This document shows, one piece after another, positions 25,015 through 38,642 of a stretch of DNA of 64,000 nt. The notes under the pieces are model-generated. The model saw nothing but the letters and a program-made list of their open reading frames with translations. It searched no databases and was not told where the DNA came from. How positions within the stretch are numbered: the first letter of the stretch is position 1; each line of letters begins with the position of its first letter. A program made the translations under genes and the position numbers. This DNA comes from Seriola aureovittata (Eukaryota > Chordata > Actinopteri > Carangiformes > Carangidae), in contig NC_079378.1 of the NCBI RefSeq assembly GCF_021018895.1, positions 25,974,160-26,038,159 on the forward strand. The letters run 5' to 3'.

Positions 25015-27164
25015 GAAGAGAGAAACTAATTAATTTATACAACATTTCATTTTAGGTGGGAAGCAACAATAAAAAAGCTGAAGCAGTGACTGGTCCTCCT
25101 TTAATTATGTATCATAAATGTTCAAATAGTGGCTGATTTAACTCAACTGAGAGAGGAAAGGCTATTATTAGAGGAGACAGGCCTTTATTTGTAATTTCCG
25201 CTGCATCATAAGTGTGTGTTTCACTAAATGTTTCAAAGAGGCCACCCTGTTGTTTGATCCTCTCTGTGCTGTGTTAGATTGCTGTTGTATTCAACTGTTT
25301 CTCTAGCGGTTCACGTCCGTAATCCTTTACCTCCACCAGGAGGCTTTTATTGTGAAGCAGCTGCAGGAAGTATTAGTTTTGTTAATTATAGTTTCTTCAA
25401 CATTAGCTTAACGGCTTAAGAAAGAACGGCTTATTAAAATCCATCAGTGAATCTGAACAGTATTTCTGTTAAGTGCTGCTGTGACAGTCAGTGTCTTATA
25501 GCACAAGTAGTTAGTATTTCTTTGTGTTTTTGTACTTTACTCATCTGGCCTTTTATTTATTTGTGCAGACTGCACCCCGGGCTGTCATATGACACACAGA
25601 CATTATTCAAATATCAGCTTTTATTTCAGTGTTATGGTAATCTTTTTACGCTCTCTTGGGAATATCTGCATGACAGTTTTTGACGGAATCATGCTCCAAT
25701 TTGCATTTTCTTTTTCAAAATTTTGTAAATTTCTCTAAAATATATGCAACTTTAGTGTGGACATGACCGGCCATCCAGTCAGCTCTGACAATGGCAGCCC
25801 AGTTCGCAAGCTGTCCTGCCTGCAGACGCTCTTAGTGGTCAGCGATGGGCTGACTGCCAGGGACAGAACTGTCTTCCATGCCATTTGTTGTGTCTGACCT
25901 TTAAGATGATGAAGCGTAGGGAGAGTGACCCCTGGCAGGATTTGTTCAAAGAGCAACCTCTTGGTAATGGGGGGTCCAGAGCCTGGCAGCATGCTGGGGG
26001 ATTGATCAGCCCCTTACTCAAAGGCCAAATACAGAAAGCCTAGCCAGAGGAGAAGGCCATGCCGGACGTGGAGCCATCCTCTGCTTTGAAGCCCTTTCCA
26101 ATACCTCATCTGCTTCACTGCATGAATAAATATCTGTTAAAGCTGCTCTTCTGTCCTCTCCTCTCCTGGATGAGCTAACTGTGGCGCTGCTGCAGATGGA
26201 GAGATATGAGCGGAGGTCACAAAATCCTATCTCTTCTTTTTTACTCACTGTTTCACTCTTGTTCTTCTGCCTCTTCTTTCTTTTGCGGCTTGCTCGCTCT
26301 CTCCCAGCTTCTCGCGTGAGCACTTTCTGTGCTCCAGCGTTGTTGCACAGGATTAAATCCACTCATTTAGAGCTTGCATCGCCTCCACAGATGTCAGCTT
26401 TGAGATTGAAATGGGCTCCTCTTCTGCAAATAGGCTGAGTTAAAATTCAGAAAGGGGAAGAGAGAGAAACTAAACAGAGATGCAAAGTCTTTTCAGTTCC
26501 AGCCAGAGTGTGACATAACATGAGGGTGGTTGACAGAGGGCTTTAGGGACTGACTGACCACATGTTGCGTTATCAGCCATTTGGTCTGCAAATGTCTTGA
26601 ATGTGTGTAAGATTTTTGTACATTAAAGGTCCTAAAGAAACAGTGATGAAATCCAGCTTGTCTCAGTGGCTTTTCAAAGAAATGGAACTGAAGGAGCAAG
26701 CAGAATAGTGACGGGGCTGGAGTCTGGGTGGTCGACCTCATGAGGGCTGAGCAGTCATCCTCAGTTGCAGACAGTCTCTTTACCTTTTATGTAGAACACC
26801 TCAGAGAGCCTCGAGGGACAGTAGATTTGTCATGATGTCTTCCAGTCGGCCTTTTGCGTTTTCTAGTATGAGCTCATGACCTGTCCTCTTCCTCAGGTGT
26901 TCGTTTGGACGAGCAACATAAAAGACAAACACGAATAAATGAGATGAATGACTTCAACAAAGACAGAAATCTGTGGAGCTTTCTCATCTATACTAATCAC
27001 TGCCCAAAGGCATTGATGAAAGGATATTCTGAATTCACGAAGATGCTGCGCTGTGTTCAGTTTATCCTTTGATTATATCCCCAATTATAGTGCAAGTAAG
27101 CAATTAAGTGAAGCCTGGATGTTGTGAACAGATTCTGTCTGCAATTGAACTATACTGAGACTTA

Positions 27165-27300
<136 letters not shown>

Positions 27301-27414
27301 CAGACATTTACTGAAACAGGGGTGTTGGTGAAGCCTGTCTTGATTGCAAGGGTCAATAGTATCAGAATGACATCATTGTGCACTGCTTGATGAGTCCATG
27401 ATGTCATCGTTGAA

Positions 27415-27419
<5 letters not shown>

Positions 27420-27457
<38 letters not shown>

Positions 27458-27496
27458 TGCGTGTGTGAGTGCATGTGTTAGAGAGAGAGAGAGAGA
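27420..27496. repeat. second (TG)n-(GA)n compound microsatellite
   Basis: TG tract, TGAGTGCG variants, then (GA)n. It has the same order as the tract 120 bases upstream, so the two may share an origin. Confidence 0.95.
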
Positions 27497-28694
27497 AAAC
27501 ACTACTCTTCCTCGCTGTAACACCATAACAGCATCTGTAAAGTAAACACAAGTGGCAATTCCGCCTCTAAGCGTTTGGCTCACTCAATGAAAGCAATCTC
27601 TGCTAAATGGTAATGGGCCTCTGCAAAGTGGCATCATCAGTGTTCTTCATTTCAGATGAACTGCTACTGTGTCATGCCTTTAAATATACCCCCATGCTTA
27701 AATATTAATAACAATCTGGCCATACAGGCAGCGAGAGGCCTAATTCACTTAAATCAATTTCACTTTGCCTCCTCCTTGCAGGTAATTCAGTGCAGTAAAG
27801 CTTTGTTGTTTGCAGAAGATTATTTTGATTAAATGCTTTGAGTCTCTGAGTGAGTGAATTCCCCTGTAGCGGCTCTGGTGGGAGGTGTTGGCATCGACAA
27901 CATCCTGCCTCTCTATTCTATTCACACCCAACGCTGTTCCCGTGTACGAACTTCTGAGTGATCAGCATCTCCATCTCTGTGCGTTCTCCTGCCACACATT
28001 ATTCCCCTTTCTGATTCTCCACTTTCATCAGGAACGAGAAATGCTAATTAACTTGAATGAAATTGATATCTATATCAATAGGTCAGAAAACACAAAAGGT
28101 GCATATCTGTTTCATTCTTTCCCAGTCCCACGTTGCTTCACACCTCAAAAGAAATTCATCACAGTGACTCAAAGCCTTTTGGAACGACTCCTAGCCAACC
28201 CACCTCCCCCACCCCCACTCCCCGCCTCCTCCCTGCATCGGTTGTTACTATATGTGATAGAAATTGAGACATCTATTAAACTCAGCCTATTGCTCGACAC
28301 AAAAGAGTCTGACATTCTTGAATGAAGAATCCCCTTGTGGTTCAGACCTTTGGATCTCATTACACCCATATTCCATTTGTACTAAAGAAATTCTATCAGT
28401 GTGAGCAATTATGTTCAGGTTAGTTTGGCGCAATTTTATAAGTCATATTCGAAGCACTCGTCTCCCCCTCAGTGCTGTTTACCTAACCCTGTTGTATTTG
28501 TCTCTGGCCTCTGCATCTGTACCTCCTCTCTGTGTATTCAGCATATGAGATGTGCTGCTGTAGTCGTCCACACAAATACAATACGTCTTCAGGCGAGGTA
28601 GCGTGGCACCATGAAGAGATGGAGGGATAACACTGGCTGAAGCGGAGGAGCAGGTTGTGTCTGTGTTGACCTCTCTTGGTTATCGCCTCTCTTC

Positions 28695-28698
<4 letters not shown>

Positions 28699-28757
<59 letters not shown>

Positions 28758-28791
28758 CGTGTGTTCGTGTGTGTGTGTGTGTGTGTGTGTG
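28699..28791. repeat. interrupted (TG)n microsatellite
   Basis: TG tract with two TTCG interruptions near 28757 and 28765. Confidence 0.95.
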
Positions 28792-31700
28792 GGAATGTAT
28801 ATTTGTGCTATGGATATTAGCCAGCAGAATTGGATTACCCCAGAAGAGAGAACATTAATTTTTCCATCACCTTATCATGGATAGAGGTCTCTTCATCGAT
28901 TATGTTTGTGGCTCACATTAAGTTTTTTTTTCTGAGCCCTTCCAGCATGTACTGCAGGCTGGATGTCTCCATGGCTCCAGCTGGTTCCTGATAATTGAGA
29001 CCTCATGGCCTAAGTAAGACAAGGTTCAGATTATATCAAGTCCAAACAGATTCTGTTCTGTTCCTGCAGTCCCCTGTTGACCGCTGCTGATCATTGAGTG
29101 GTCTGTGGTCCATCTGGGATTCTGTGGTTCCTCTGAAACGGTGGATCTATCCCAGTCAACACTGTTGGGAGATATGATTCATGGAGAGAGAAAGGAAAAT
29201 AAGAACACAAAGAGAGAGTTGCAGTTTTTCCAAAATGGACTGAGTTCATCAGGAACCAGCCCAAGCTCTCGTGACCTGATTGCCACGCAAGACAAAAATA
29301 GTTTCTGCATTTGTCCCAGTAAAGTGTCAGTGTTGAGCCCTGCTTCACCAACTTGTGTTTCTGGAGCTCTGAATCTGAATCACAGGAACCATCACCTGAC
29401 GTTTCTAGGCTACATGGAAAACCTGAAACCACACAGGTCTCCGTCTGTCTGTCTGATCACTGATGCAAAGACAGTAGGATGAAGTGGAGAATGAATCAGG
29501 GGATACTGTGATTAATCATTAACATCTGAGCCAGTGATGCTACTCCTCTCACATATGTAAACATACGTGCTGATCACAGTAAAGTGGCTTATCATATGGA
29601 GAGGTATGACTCTAAGAGATATGGACTGGAGCTTTGACCCAAACAGGTTTATGTATTTTACTCATTATAGCACTCCATTTAGCTAATGGCTGTATAGTTA
29701 CTACTTACTTAGTTGTCTTGTTTGTCTCGTTTTCAGGTCCATTACTTAGAGTCAGCCTTTTCTTTTTTTTTTTGAATGATCAATCGTTTTATTGCTCCAA
29801 CAGTTTGGAGCATGCAGCACAGAGCACACGGTGCTCAGGTGGGAACAGAGTCACAAACAGGTGGAAGGTTCATTCAAAATGTAAATAAATGATTCATTAA
29901 ACACTCTTCAACCAGTAGATGTGTTTACATCGAATGTGTTAAAGCAGGAGTGTCTGTAACTCACTCTATAAATGAACAGCAGTGACTCTCACAGCGACTG
30001 TTATCCATAGCTGATGTTATATGAAAACCCTCTCCGTCATTTCATTAAATGGCTGCGGCAGCAATCGTCTGAAAGCAGCAGGACAGATATGCTGATAAAT
30101 CTGCAGCCTCTGATTTGAGAAGTGCTCTGCCATTAAGCACAGCTGTCCACTGTGTTTACTTTGATTAAATCACGTGCGAAAGACACCGGGCTGCTAAAGA
30201 AACAACCACACACCTGAACACACGTCAGACCAGTTGGTTGTTTAAGCACAACACAGTGGATCACAGCAGCTAATCAGTCCTGCGTATCATTGTCTCCTTT
30301 CATATTTTCTTTTTGCCAAAAGTGTTTCATGTTTATTCTTAAAATGTGGCTGTGTCACCTCTCAAGATAATGATGTGACTATTTCCAAGGTGAGATACAG
30401 CAGAATTAAAACTTAAGGACTGCTGTAGTCACATAAACATCTTCATCAACTTTTTTATGAATAATTTCTATGGTCGTTGTACAGATTCAATAAAGAGCGA
30501 CACCATCTGCCTTTGTGGTGCCGTCCGCTCTTTTCATCTTTCCATTTGTTGAGCTCTTGTTGTAGTGTTTCACAGCTGTGTCAGAGCCACGGGACCAGTG
30601 ATGCGACTCACAATACAGTCCATGTATTCATCACTGCACCCTTCGGTCTATGTTCAGCTTCACTCAGCCCTCGTGCACTTGTGTTGCTGCACATCCATGA
30701 AGTAAAATAGCAGGTGAGGCCGGTGATGTTTGGTGGCCAAGCTCAGTTCACATATGGCCCATAGTGTTTTTTAGTTTGCTGGCTCCTCAGCTACTGTTCG
30801 CTGTTGGTGTGTTGGTGTCTTCCAGGTTGTCAGGTGTGATTTACCTGACTTCTTTGTCTTTTGTTATTTACCAAGTTTAGCTGCAACAAATAAGCAGCTG
30901 TTTGGAGGAAATTCCTTGAGGAAAGTGGCGACCCTTTTCTTCTTCTGCAGTTTTGGCAGTTTCCTGCTGCACTGTGCTGTTTACGATACAGCGCCACCCA
31001 ATCAATGTGACTGCAGTTACAAATGACAAAACCCACTGAGTGCAACGCCTGTTGGAAAATAACCGGTCAGAATTTGTTGAGTTTGGAGGAATAATTGAAC
31101 AAATAGGCCTTACGTTTCCACTTCCATTATTTTAAGTTAGGTGAAATTTTGAACAGAGAAATTTTACTTGTACTTGCATATACTGTTCGCTGTTGTACTT
31201 TTCTAATTTATTTACAGATGATATATTTATCTTTCTCACCTGTTGACTGCTGACACTGTGGTCAGGAGGCTGCTCAGTCTCCAGGTGAAGTCCTGCTTTA
31301 CAAATGGACAGAGGGTAGTGCTCAGGTTTAACCTGCATCTCTTGACACAGACAGACTCGTGTGAACTGGGTAACAGAGGTAAATGTGCCTCATCACATTT
31401 TCTCTGCTGTAACAGCTACATGGAAACATGTTTGTTGTTTTGCCTCTTTTTAGTCTCACCTTTACCTTTGTGAATTTCAAAATATTCTGAATATCATTCA
31501 GATTTTTTTTTTAGACTTCTTTGTTTTAATCATCAAGTGCTCTTTTCAGCTGGCATACTGCTGGGTGCTAGTGAGCAAAAGGGTAGTTAGTCACTTTCTC
31601 TGTGGATAATTGCTTCCATTCAGTTGTTGCTAGAGGAGCCTTTATGATCATATAGGAGGAGAGAAATTCACACTTATGGGTACATTGTTTAGCAGTAATG

Positions 31701-32072
31701 AGGGTCTTTCTTGAGTAAGAGTGTTTGAAAGTAAAGAGAGGAGGTGGAGAGGGCCGCATTCATTTCACAGGTACACGCTCTGTGTTCCTTTTGAGATGCT
31801 GATAACCACTGCCCATTGCAGCAGGACGTGTGGCGACAGCCGACCATCATGTGTCGGAGTTAAGGCTTCAATAAATGTCTGTGATTAGAGCCTGAATAAA
31901 ATCAATGACCTCACGAGTCCAGGTTACAGTCTTCATATGTAACACAAACGCTGTGATTTTGTGTGTTTGTGTGTGTTTGTATGGAGACGGGGTGTCTCTT
32001 TAAGTAGGACAGTAGAAATTGATGGCCAACTCTGAAAGCTGACCTACATAGAGGCTCAGACAAACTAGTTCC

Positions 32073-32090
32073 CTCAGCATGCATGCTGAG
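32073..32090. other. perfect 18-base palindrome CTCAGCATGCATGCTGAG
   Basis: The sequence equals its own reverse complement. It contains overlapping ATGCAT and GCATGC. No function is evident. Confidence 0.95.
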
Positions 32091-33920
32091 CCCAGTGGCT
32101 CTGCAGAAAGTGCCGAGGAAGCACGTTGTATGGTACTGTAAACATTTCATACACATATACAGCACATCATCCATTTGGAGCTCTCTCATCGGTGGGTAGT
32201 TACAAATATTGTCCCTATATATCACACTACCTTTGCACCACACGCTTTCCATAACCTGTTTTTCAGTGTAACACTTCCTGTTTTCTGTCCTCAGTTTGCA
32301 GAAATCTTTCATAATAGTTAATAATAATAATTTTGAAATAAAACTGATTGACTAGAACCTCAGAAAGGTCCAAACAAGTGGTTCTGACCTGATAAGTACA
32401 AACTCTCTGCAGCACCATGAAATGATAAAGGCCAAGCATGAAGAAAACAACAACCACAGTGAAATCTAATTCAATTCACAGTCGTTTCTGTCTAATTGTT
32501 CTCTGGGCTGATTCTTTATTTCATTGTGTTATTAAAAATTCCTGTGAGACATGTCCCAGTGATCAATAATGAGATGTCCTTTCCAATGCTGTCTAAACTC
32601 ATTTAAAAGCCTGAGAGCTGCTGCTAAACAAGCAGAAAACACATGTGGGAAACCAGCTCTTCAACCAGCTCTCTCATACAGTCACCTACACACAATGTAT
32701 GTGCTGGTCAGACTGAGCGTGGACATACTGCACACTATGCAGAACAAGTCCAGAGAGAACTGCTGCATTTACACACCTACAAAAAAGGTTTTGTTGTATT
32801 TGTCATTTTCTTTTTTTCCATCATCATTTTGTAAACCCTCAGAACCCAGATGAAAGATATTTGCTTCAACAAACTACCAACCTTTGCACTTCCCATCACA
32901 AATTGTCCTTTTTACATCAACAACCTCTGTGGAGCTGCAGCAGTGAAAACACAGCTAGCTGAGGCCTGTGGCTCATTAGATCCAGCAGATGAGTCAGACG
33001 CTCAGTACCTCGTAAATATAATACACATTAACATTATTGAATATGGCCTCAACATATAATTTGTCTTACTACATACCTGGACAATTATGTCATACTGCTT
33101 TTTTATTGCTACTTAAAATATATTGTTTTCAATTAGCCATACAAATCACATCTTTATGTTGTGGATCTGTTCAACATCCACAAAACACCAACACCAAAGC
33201 AAATTCCCTGTATGTTGAGAAAAAACCTACTTGACAATAAACCAGATTCTTTATAATGGCCTCGTCACTTCCACATTCAAGCATGTAACATGTCCTCATT
33301 GAAGGCAGGGTCCAAATTAATAAAAGATGCTGCATTTTGACATTATTGAGCCTTATTCAGGTTCTGCTTGTGGCTTCTGGTTCTAATGTATTTTATGTTT
33401 CTGATTCTTGGCAGAATATTTGAACAAGAAAAAAAAAATAAATAAGTTGAAAAAACAGTTTTATTTCCTGGAAGCAGCCATTTGTCATGATAACAAGATA
33501 TTTCATCTCAAGCCACATCTCCTAGCACAATACAAACAACAGAATGTGTTTATGTTGTAAACCTGCTACTAAACCCACAAAAATCTTCTCTTCTGAATGC
33601 TTTGTGAAACAGTGCTCTCAGCTCACTGTACTTTACACTTCAGGGATTCATTTTACATCGTCTATCTTTTCCCCTCATCAACAGTCACATTTATTTATTT
33701 ATATCAACTGTTGTCATGATTTGTGATCAGGGAATCTGGTCTGTCTCTGTCTATATGATCCACTAATGGACAAAACCTGTATTTGTGTTTGTCTCCTGGA
33801 TAATTCAGTGTCAGATCTTGTTATCAAGGGCAAGTTGCATTTGCAGCAGGTGTGAAAGACGTGGATGATGCGTTGATCAAACATGTTACTGTTGAAATTG
33901 TATATTTCTCCTTCAGTTCA

Positions 33921-34267
33921 TCCATCCATCCATTTTCTTCCGCTTATCCTCTAGTAGGGTCGTAGGGGGGCTGGAGCCTATCCCAGCATCTTTTCGGGCG
34001 AGAGGCGGGGTACGCCCTGGACAGGTCGCCAGTCCATCACAGGGCAAACACATAGAGACAGACAACCATTCACACTCACAGCCACACCTATGGTCAATTT
34101 AGAGTATCCAATTAACCTAGTCCCCATTTGCATGTCTTTGGACTGTGGGAGGAAGCCGGAGTACCCGGAGAGAACCCACACAGGCACAGGGAGAACATGC
34201 AAACTCCACACAGAAAGATCCTTCTTGCTGTGAAGCGACAGCGCTAACCACTGCACCAACGTGCAGC
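33921..34267 (-). mobile_element. fish interspersed repeat (LINE 3' tail or SINE), minus orientation, with target-site duplication
   Basis: The 347-base element starts on the + strand with TCCATCCATCCATTTTC, so its minus strand ends in (ATGG)n, as many non-LTR elements do. It includes GGCTGGAGCCTATCCCAGC, GGACAGGTCGCCAGTCCATC, TTTGGACTGTGGGAGGAAGC and GAGAACATGCAAACTCCAC, words I recognise from an abundant teleost repeat. I am not certain of the family name. A perfect 13-base direct repeat, CTCCTTCAGTTCA, flanks it at 33908-33920 and 34268-34280. Confidence 0.85.
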
Positions 34268-34340
34268 CTCCTTCAGTTCAATTAAATGTTATTTATATAG
34301 CATCAAATCAGGACATACATCATCTCAAGGCAGGACCAGG
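34268..34340. repeat. fragment of a second fish repeat (TTATTTATATAGC type), host of the insertion
   Basis: The sequence AATGTTATTTATATAGC, then ATCAAATCAGGACA, resembles the common fish motif TTTTATTTATATAGCGCCAAATCA. It begins right at the target duplication of the element to its left, so that element probably inserted into this older copy. Confidence 0.55.
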
Positions 34341-34358
34341 ACCAGGACCAGGACCAGC
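34330..34358. repeat. (GGACCA)n minisatellite, about four units
   Basis: CAGGACCAGGACCAGG continues for about four 6-base units directly after the older fish-repeat fragment. Confidence 0.9.
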
Positions 34359-34936
34359 TGTATATACTGTTGTATTCAGGCACCATCAGGCTGCTTGTTA
34401 TAATGATTATGATAATAGTGATACTTGTCATGGTTACTATATCAGTGTGTTGATTCATTCACAAACAGTTTGAATCAAGTGTCTTCATAATAACATTAAC
34501 ACTGATTCTTCCGTCTCTAAAAATTAGCCTTTTTCTTCTCACAGTACTTCTCAGTTGTCTTTCGTCTGTGTGCCCTGTGCTGTTAGAAAGTTCCTGGTGT
34601 TAACTTTATTCAACAGGGGATTAACGCCCAGGGCTCTGGATCTCTAGTAATAGCAGACGGAAATACTGATCAAAGGCCTCTAACTGTGCCGTGGGTGTCC
34701 GGACTGCCTCTGTCTGCTTCTCTGCATTATGAGAAGATGGTGCTGGGAGGCTGGGGCACACACACAGACGTGCAGTGCAGGAACTTTCTGTAGACTGATT
34801 CCTGACTGGACAGACCAAGGCTTGATTGTGCATAATTAGAGCAGATAACTAATTCAGCAGAGGGAAGAATAGGAGGAGTAGTTGTAACTGAAGAGAAGTT
34901 AAGACCTAGGACGCAAACCTACATGAATGTGTGTGT

Positions 34937-34937
34937 C

Positions 34938-35005
<68 letters not shown>

Positions 35006-35007
35006 TG
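34937..35007. repeat. (TGCG)n tetranucleotide repeat
   Basis: About 17 GCGT units, all alternating purine and pyrimidine with one CpG per unit. Confidence 0.97.
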
Positions 35008-35290
35008 TGTATTGTGCATGGTAGGGGGGCTCCGTTCCCTTCACGCTGTGTACCACAGGACACGACTGACACTTCCTCCAGGTTGCCCCACTTCCTCCCC
35101 CGGTGTTGACAGAGCTGGAAGCAGCAGCAGGCTCTTCTCATTAGATGCAGTTTTGATCAGTAATACACTCCCTATTGTCAAAGCTTTAGATAGACATGGT
35201 TCTGGTTCTGTAGAAGCTGCAGTCTGTCTGAGCCACTAAAATATCAAAGCATATGATTATATTTTTATTATTACTTTTGGTAATTCAACA

Positions 35291-35380
35291 ACACATACAC
35301 ACATACACACACACACACACACTCACACACATTTATATTTATAAATATGTGTGTATGTGTGCGTGTGTGTGTGTGTGTGT
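35291..35380. repeat. (AC)n ... (GT)n inverted pair
   Basis: CA-rich tract at 35291-35328 and TG-rich tract at 35348-35380, separated by an AT-rich ATTTATATTTATAAATATG. They could pair as a hairpin. Confidence 0.9.
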
Positions 35381-36601
35381 GATTTTATCCAACTGGTTTA
35401 AACAACAAAAATTTCTACACACACTCCTTTCTTAAATTCATTTCTGTTCCTGTTTGACATTGACACGGGAAGGTGCTGGAAAACAGCGTCAGGTCTCATT
35501 TACTTATTGCAGTATATTCAGCTGCAGTCATTAATGGTCCCACATCCACTTCTACTAGCTCATATTTTTTGACAAATAAAGACTAATAATGAAAATCTAT
35601 TATTATATATAATTCAAATCCATGTTTTCCCTCATCAGTCTACACTCATTGCAACATAGGGACAAAATGAAAACAGAATTTTTGAACATTTTTGCAAATT
35701 TATTTTAAAAGGATTATGGTTATCTGCTTCAGGCAGAGTCTGCTTTCTTCACTGGAGCAACAGAAGCAGAGAAGCTGGAATGAGTGTGAAATAAAGAGCG
35801 AGTATGATGAAGCTGGTAAAAGGCCGTGAAACTGGGCTCCCTGCCGATTCTGTGGAGCAATGAGATGAGGCCAAGCCCAGCTCCGGCTAATAAGTGTGAG
35901 CAAGTGCAGCCACATGGCCTCGGCCACTAGCCACACAACACTTATTATCAGCCTTCATATCAGACATCCATGTGTTTCCATTTACAGGGTATTGTTCAAG
36001 CTGTGGGAAGCTTCTTCAGTGTGAGCATGCTGACACCTCTCTCCTTGTGTCTGTCAGTGCTGTCAGTATTTAATAGTCTTGTGGAGGTCAGCCTCTTGCC
36101 TTGTGTGGATAGTTGGAGGAGAAGGATACATGAGAATAATCTCGCTCTGCTGACATCCTGCAGAAGGAGGCTGGGAGACAGAAATGCTTCTGTTGGTGCT
36201 ATTTTGTGGCCTGTAATTGTCTGTAAGGTCTGTAAAATAGGATAGTGGAGGGAAGGACTGCAGTGGTGGGCCAGAGGTTTGGACAGCCCACAGGGGACTG
36301 ACCGAGGACGAGCTGAGCCAAGGAGACAAAAACAGGGAAGGTTGTTGTGGGGTTTTTGTGGATGTGTACCAGACACATTCCAAGAGCGGTTTACACCACA
36401 GCAAAATGTCTTTTTGTCCATTTAAACATCTCCAGTCATGGGTGGAAGGGCCCTGCTGGTGGTATATGTGCTGGTGTGGCTTGGCCCTGACCCCGTGGAT
36501 ATAATGGTGCACTGGAAAATGTCCTGTCAGTTGATGGAGGAGCTGCCTGTGGCAGCAGGAAGGAGTGTGGCGACAGGGGCCATGTGTGTTAACCTCTTTC
36601 C

Positions 36602-36890
36602 TTGTCACTTTTTCTGTCTTCCACTCCACCACCCGCCCCACCCCCCTCTCCTTTCATCTCCACCTTTTTCTTTTTCCCTTTACGCCCTCATTCCCCCCCA
36701 GAATCCTCTCCCTCTACCTACACTCACTGTGACAAATTACTCTTGGCGGTTGATTTGTTGGTTGTCAAAAGTGTTCCTTGCGCTGGCATGAAGGTGGGGT
36801 GAGCAGGAGAAGAGGGTGCATCCTCCCCCTCCTGTTCCTGCATGTCGTCACCACTGGTCCCCCCACCCCCCGCCTCCCTCCTCCTCACAC
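36602..36890. repeat. C/T-rich low-complexity segments
   Basis: Two pyrimidine-rich stretches (about 36602-36720 and 36815-36890) with runs of C. Confidence 0.7.
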
Positions 36891-38294
36891 ATGTGTGATG
36901 TGCTCTCGCCAAAGCTCAGCGTTGAGACGTCTCAATGGAAATTGATATTGTGTCTCATAAGATCTCATTAGATTAGATGTGTGTCCGTGTTTAATGAGCT
37001 CACACGTTTGGTTTCCAACCGTCTCTTGACAAGAGGCTTTCTGATACGTTCTGGCTCGTGTCAGTAGAGGAAGAGGAGCTTGTTGTTTATGGAGGAGGAG
37101 CTGGAGGAGGAGCGGAGAAGACAAATGTGAATGAGAGATAAAGACTGTGACAGAAGTATAAATGTCAGTGTTTGTTATGAGCTGCCGAGCAGCAGCACAA
37201 ACTGCTACTGACAAAGAAATCTGTATTTTTCTGGATGATCTGATGAATTAAAAGAATAAGCTGCTTAGGAGACTAATGTATTATAATACACTTCATTTTC
37301 TTCTGCATGGATGTGAATATGGAGATTTTTTCAGCTGCTAAATATTAACTATAACAGTAGGGGTTGGTGATATAGATCAAATATATGGTAGGGTATACAT
37401 GACACGTGACTTTATATTGATATATCAGTATCATATGATCACTTAGATATACTGCTTATATTGAAACTGATGAGAATAGGATTATACAGTAATTTAAATA
37501 ACATGACAAATAAATCATATTGATTCCTAAATGTAATCTAATACTGCCATGAAGCAGCTCTGCTCATTACACTATATATGAGGAACCTCTTGTGTCTGTA
37601 CTCTCTATGCTTTAACATATACTTCGCAGGATGCTCAGCTCTTTTACCTTGAGATTAGTCCTGTGAAGTGTGAGATGACTGGAGGCTGAACACATGGATG
37701 TGTCTTTACGTGTATGAATGGGACACTATTGGACAAGATCAGTATGTTTCAGTTTCCACATTCAGCAGGTCACTGTTCTCACTGCATCATCTCACGCTCT
37801 GTCAAAATGAGTCGACGGTTGCTCTCTGTGGAGTGTGTGTCGGTCACATGGCTTGTTGTTCGGAGTGACCGCTGTTTAAGCTCAATCCGATGTGATTTTA
37901 TTTCATCGACGGGTGTTTGCCATTTTGAAAAGAAACTCATCTCCTTTCACTCCCACTTGCTGCTTTATTCACTAACTGTTTCTCTTTTGTGCAGTTTCCC
38001 CTTTTGCAAAAGTAATAGAATATCAGTTTTCCTTTCAACCACAGCTTTACAGAAGCCAGATTGCTTTGTGCATCACCATCAAAACACAGAGGAGAGCATT
38101 GCAATCCACTTGTGTTCAGAAGTCTGAAACCATCTTGTTTCTCTGTCTTTGTATTAAAAGAGGGGTTAAGCTTTTATCCTATAAATATGGCATGAAAATC
38201 CCACTGTCAACGACACATTCATTCTAAGGCTTGCATTAACATAAAAACGAGGGCTTGTTATACAGTGAGATTTCAATAAAAAGAACACAAAATG

Positions 38295-38346
38295 CATTTA
38301 ATGAAATTCAGATGCTGGGCCCCAGCTCCCTGAATCTCATTAAATG
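38295..38346. other. 17-bp inverted repeat (one mismatch) about 300 bases upstream of an msi2 exon
   Basis: CATTTAATGAAATTCAG (38295-38311) pairs with CTGAATCTCATTAAATG (38330-38346) with one mismatch. The loop holds a smaller hairpin, GCTGG-GCC-CCAGC. In the pre-mRNA this would be a two-part stem-loop ending 296 bases before the exon at 38643. Confidence 0.9.
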
Positions 38347-38642
38347 AGCTTTGTGCTGTTTTCCATCTTCTCTTTGTAGAAGAGGTCCTCGAGTGCCCTT
38401 AATAATGTGGCAGATTTCATCATATTCTTGATTTAAAGAGGACAATGTCTGTCTTGTTCACTTGTTCTTTTCCATGCCCAAGCCAATCTCCACAGATGTA
38501 CTGTGAGTTTCAGGATCTGGCTCGTGATGATATTCCATCTTGTGGTGCATTTTCTTTTAGTTACTGAAGTTTTGTTCAGGTTCTCCACTAACTCGTAACT
38601 CATTGTGCCCCCCCCCCCCCTTCTCTGTTTCTCTCTGCATAG

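Noticed and set aside
36063..36641. 192-codon open frame on the minus strand, the longest outside simple repeats
   Set aside because: No recognisable domain and no plausible splice context; it overlaps other open frames on both strands. I treat it as chance.
37360..37530. GATAT-rich sequence (also about 20930-21200 and 24000-24150) resembling old fish DNA-transposon debris
   Set aside because: The similarity is only AT-rich texture. No ends, frames or target duplications could be defined.
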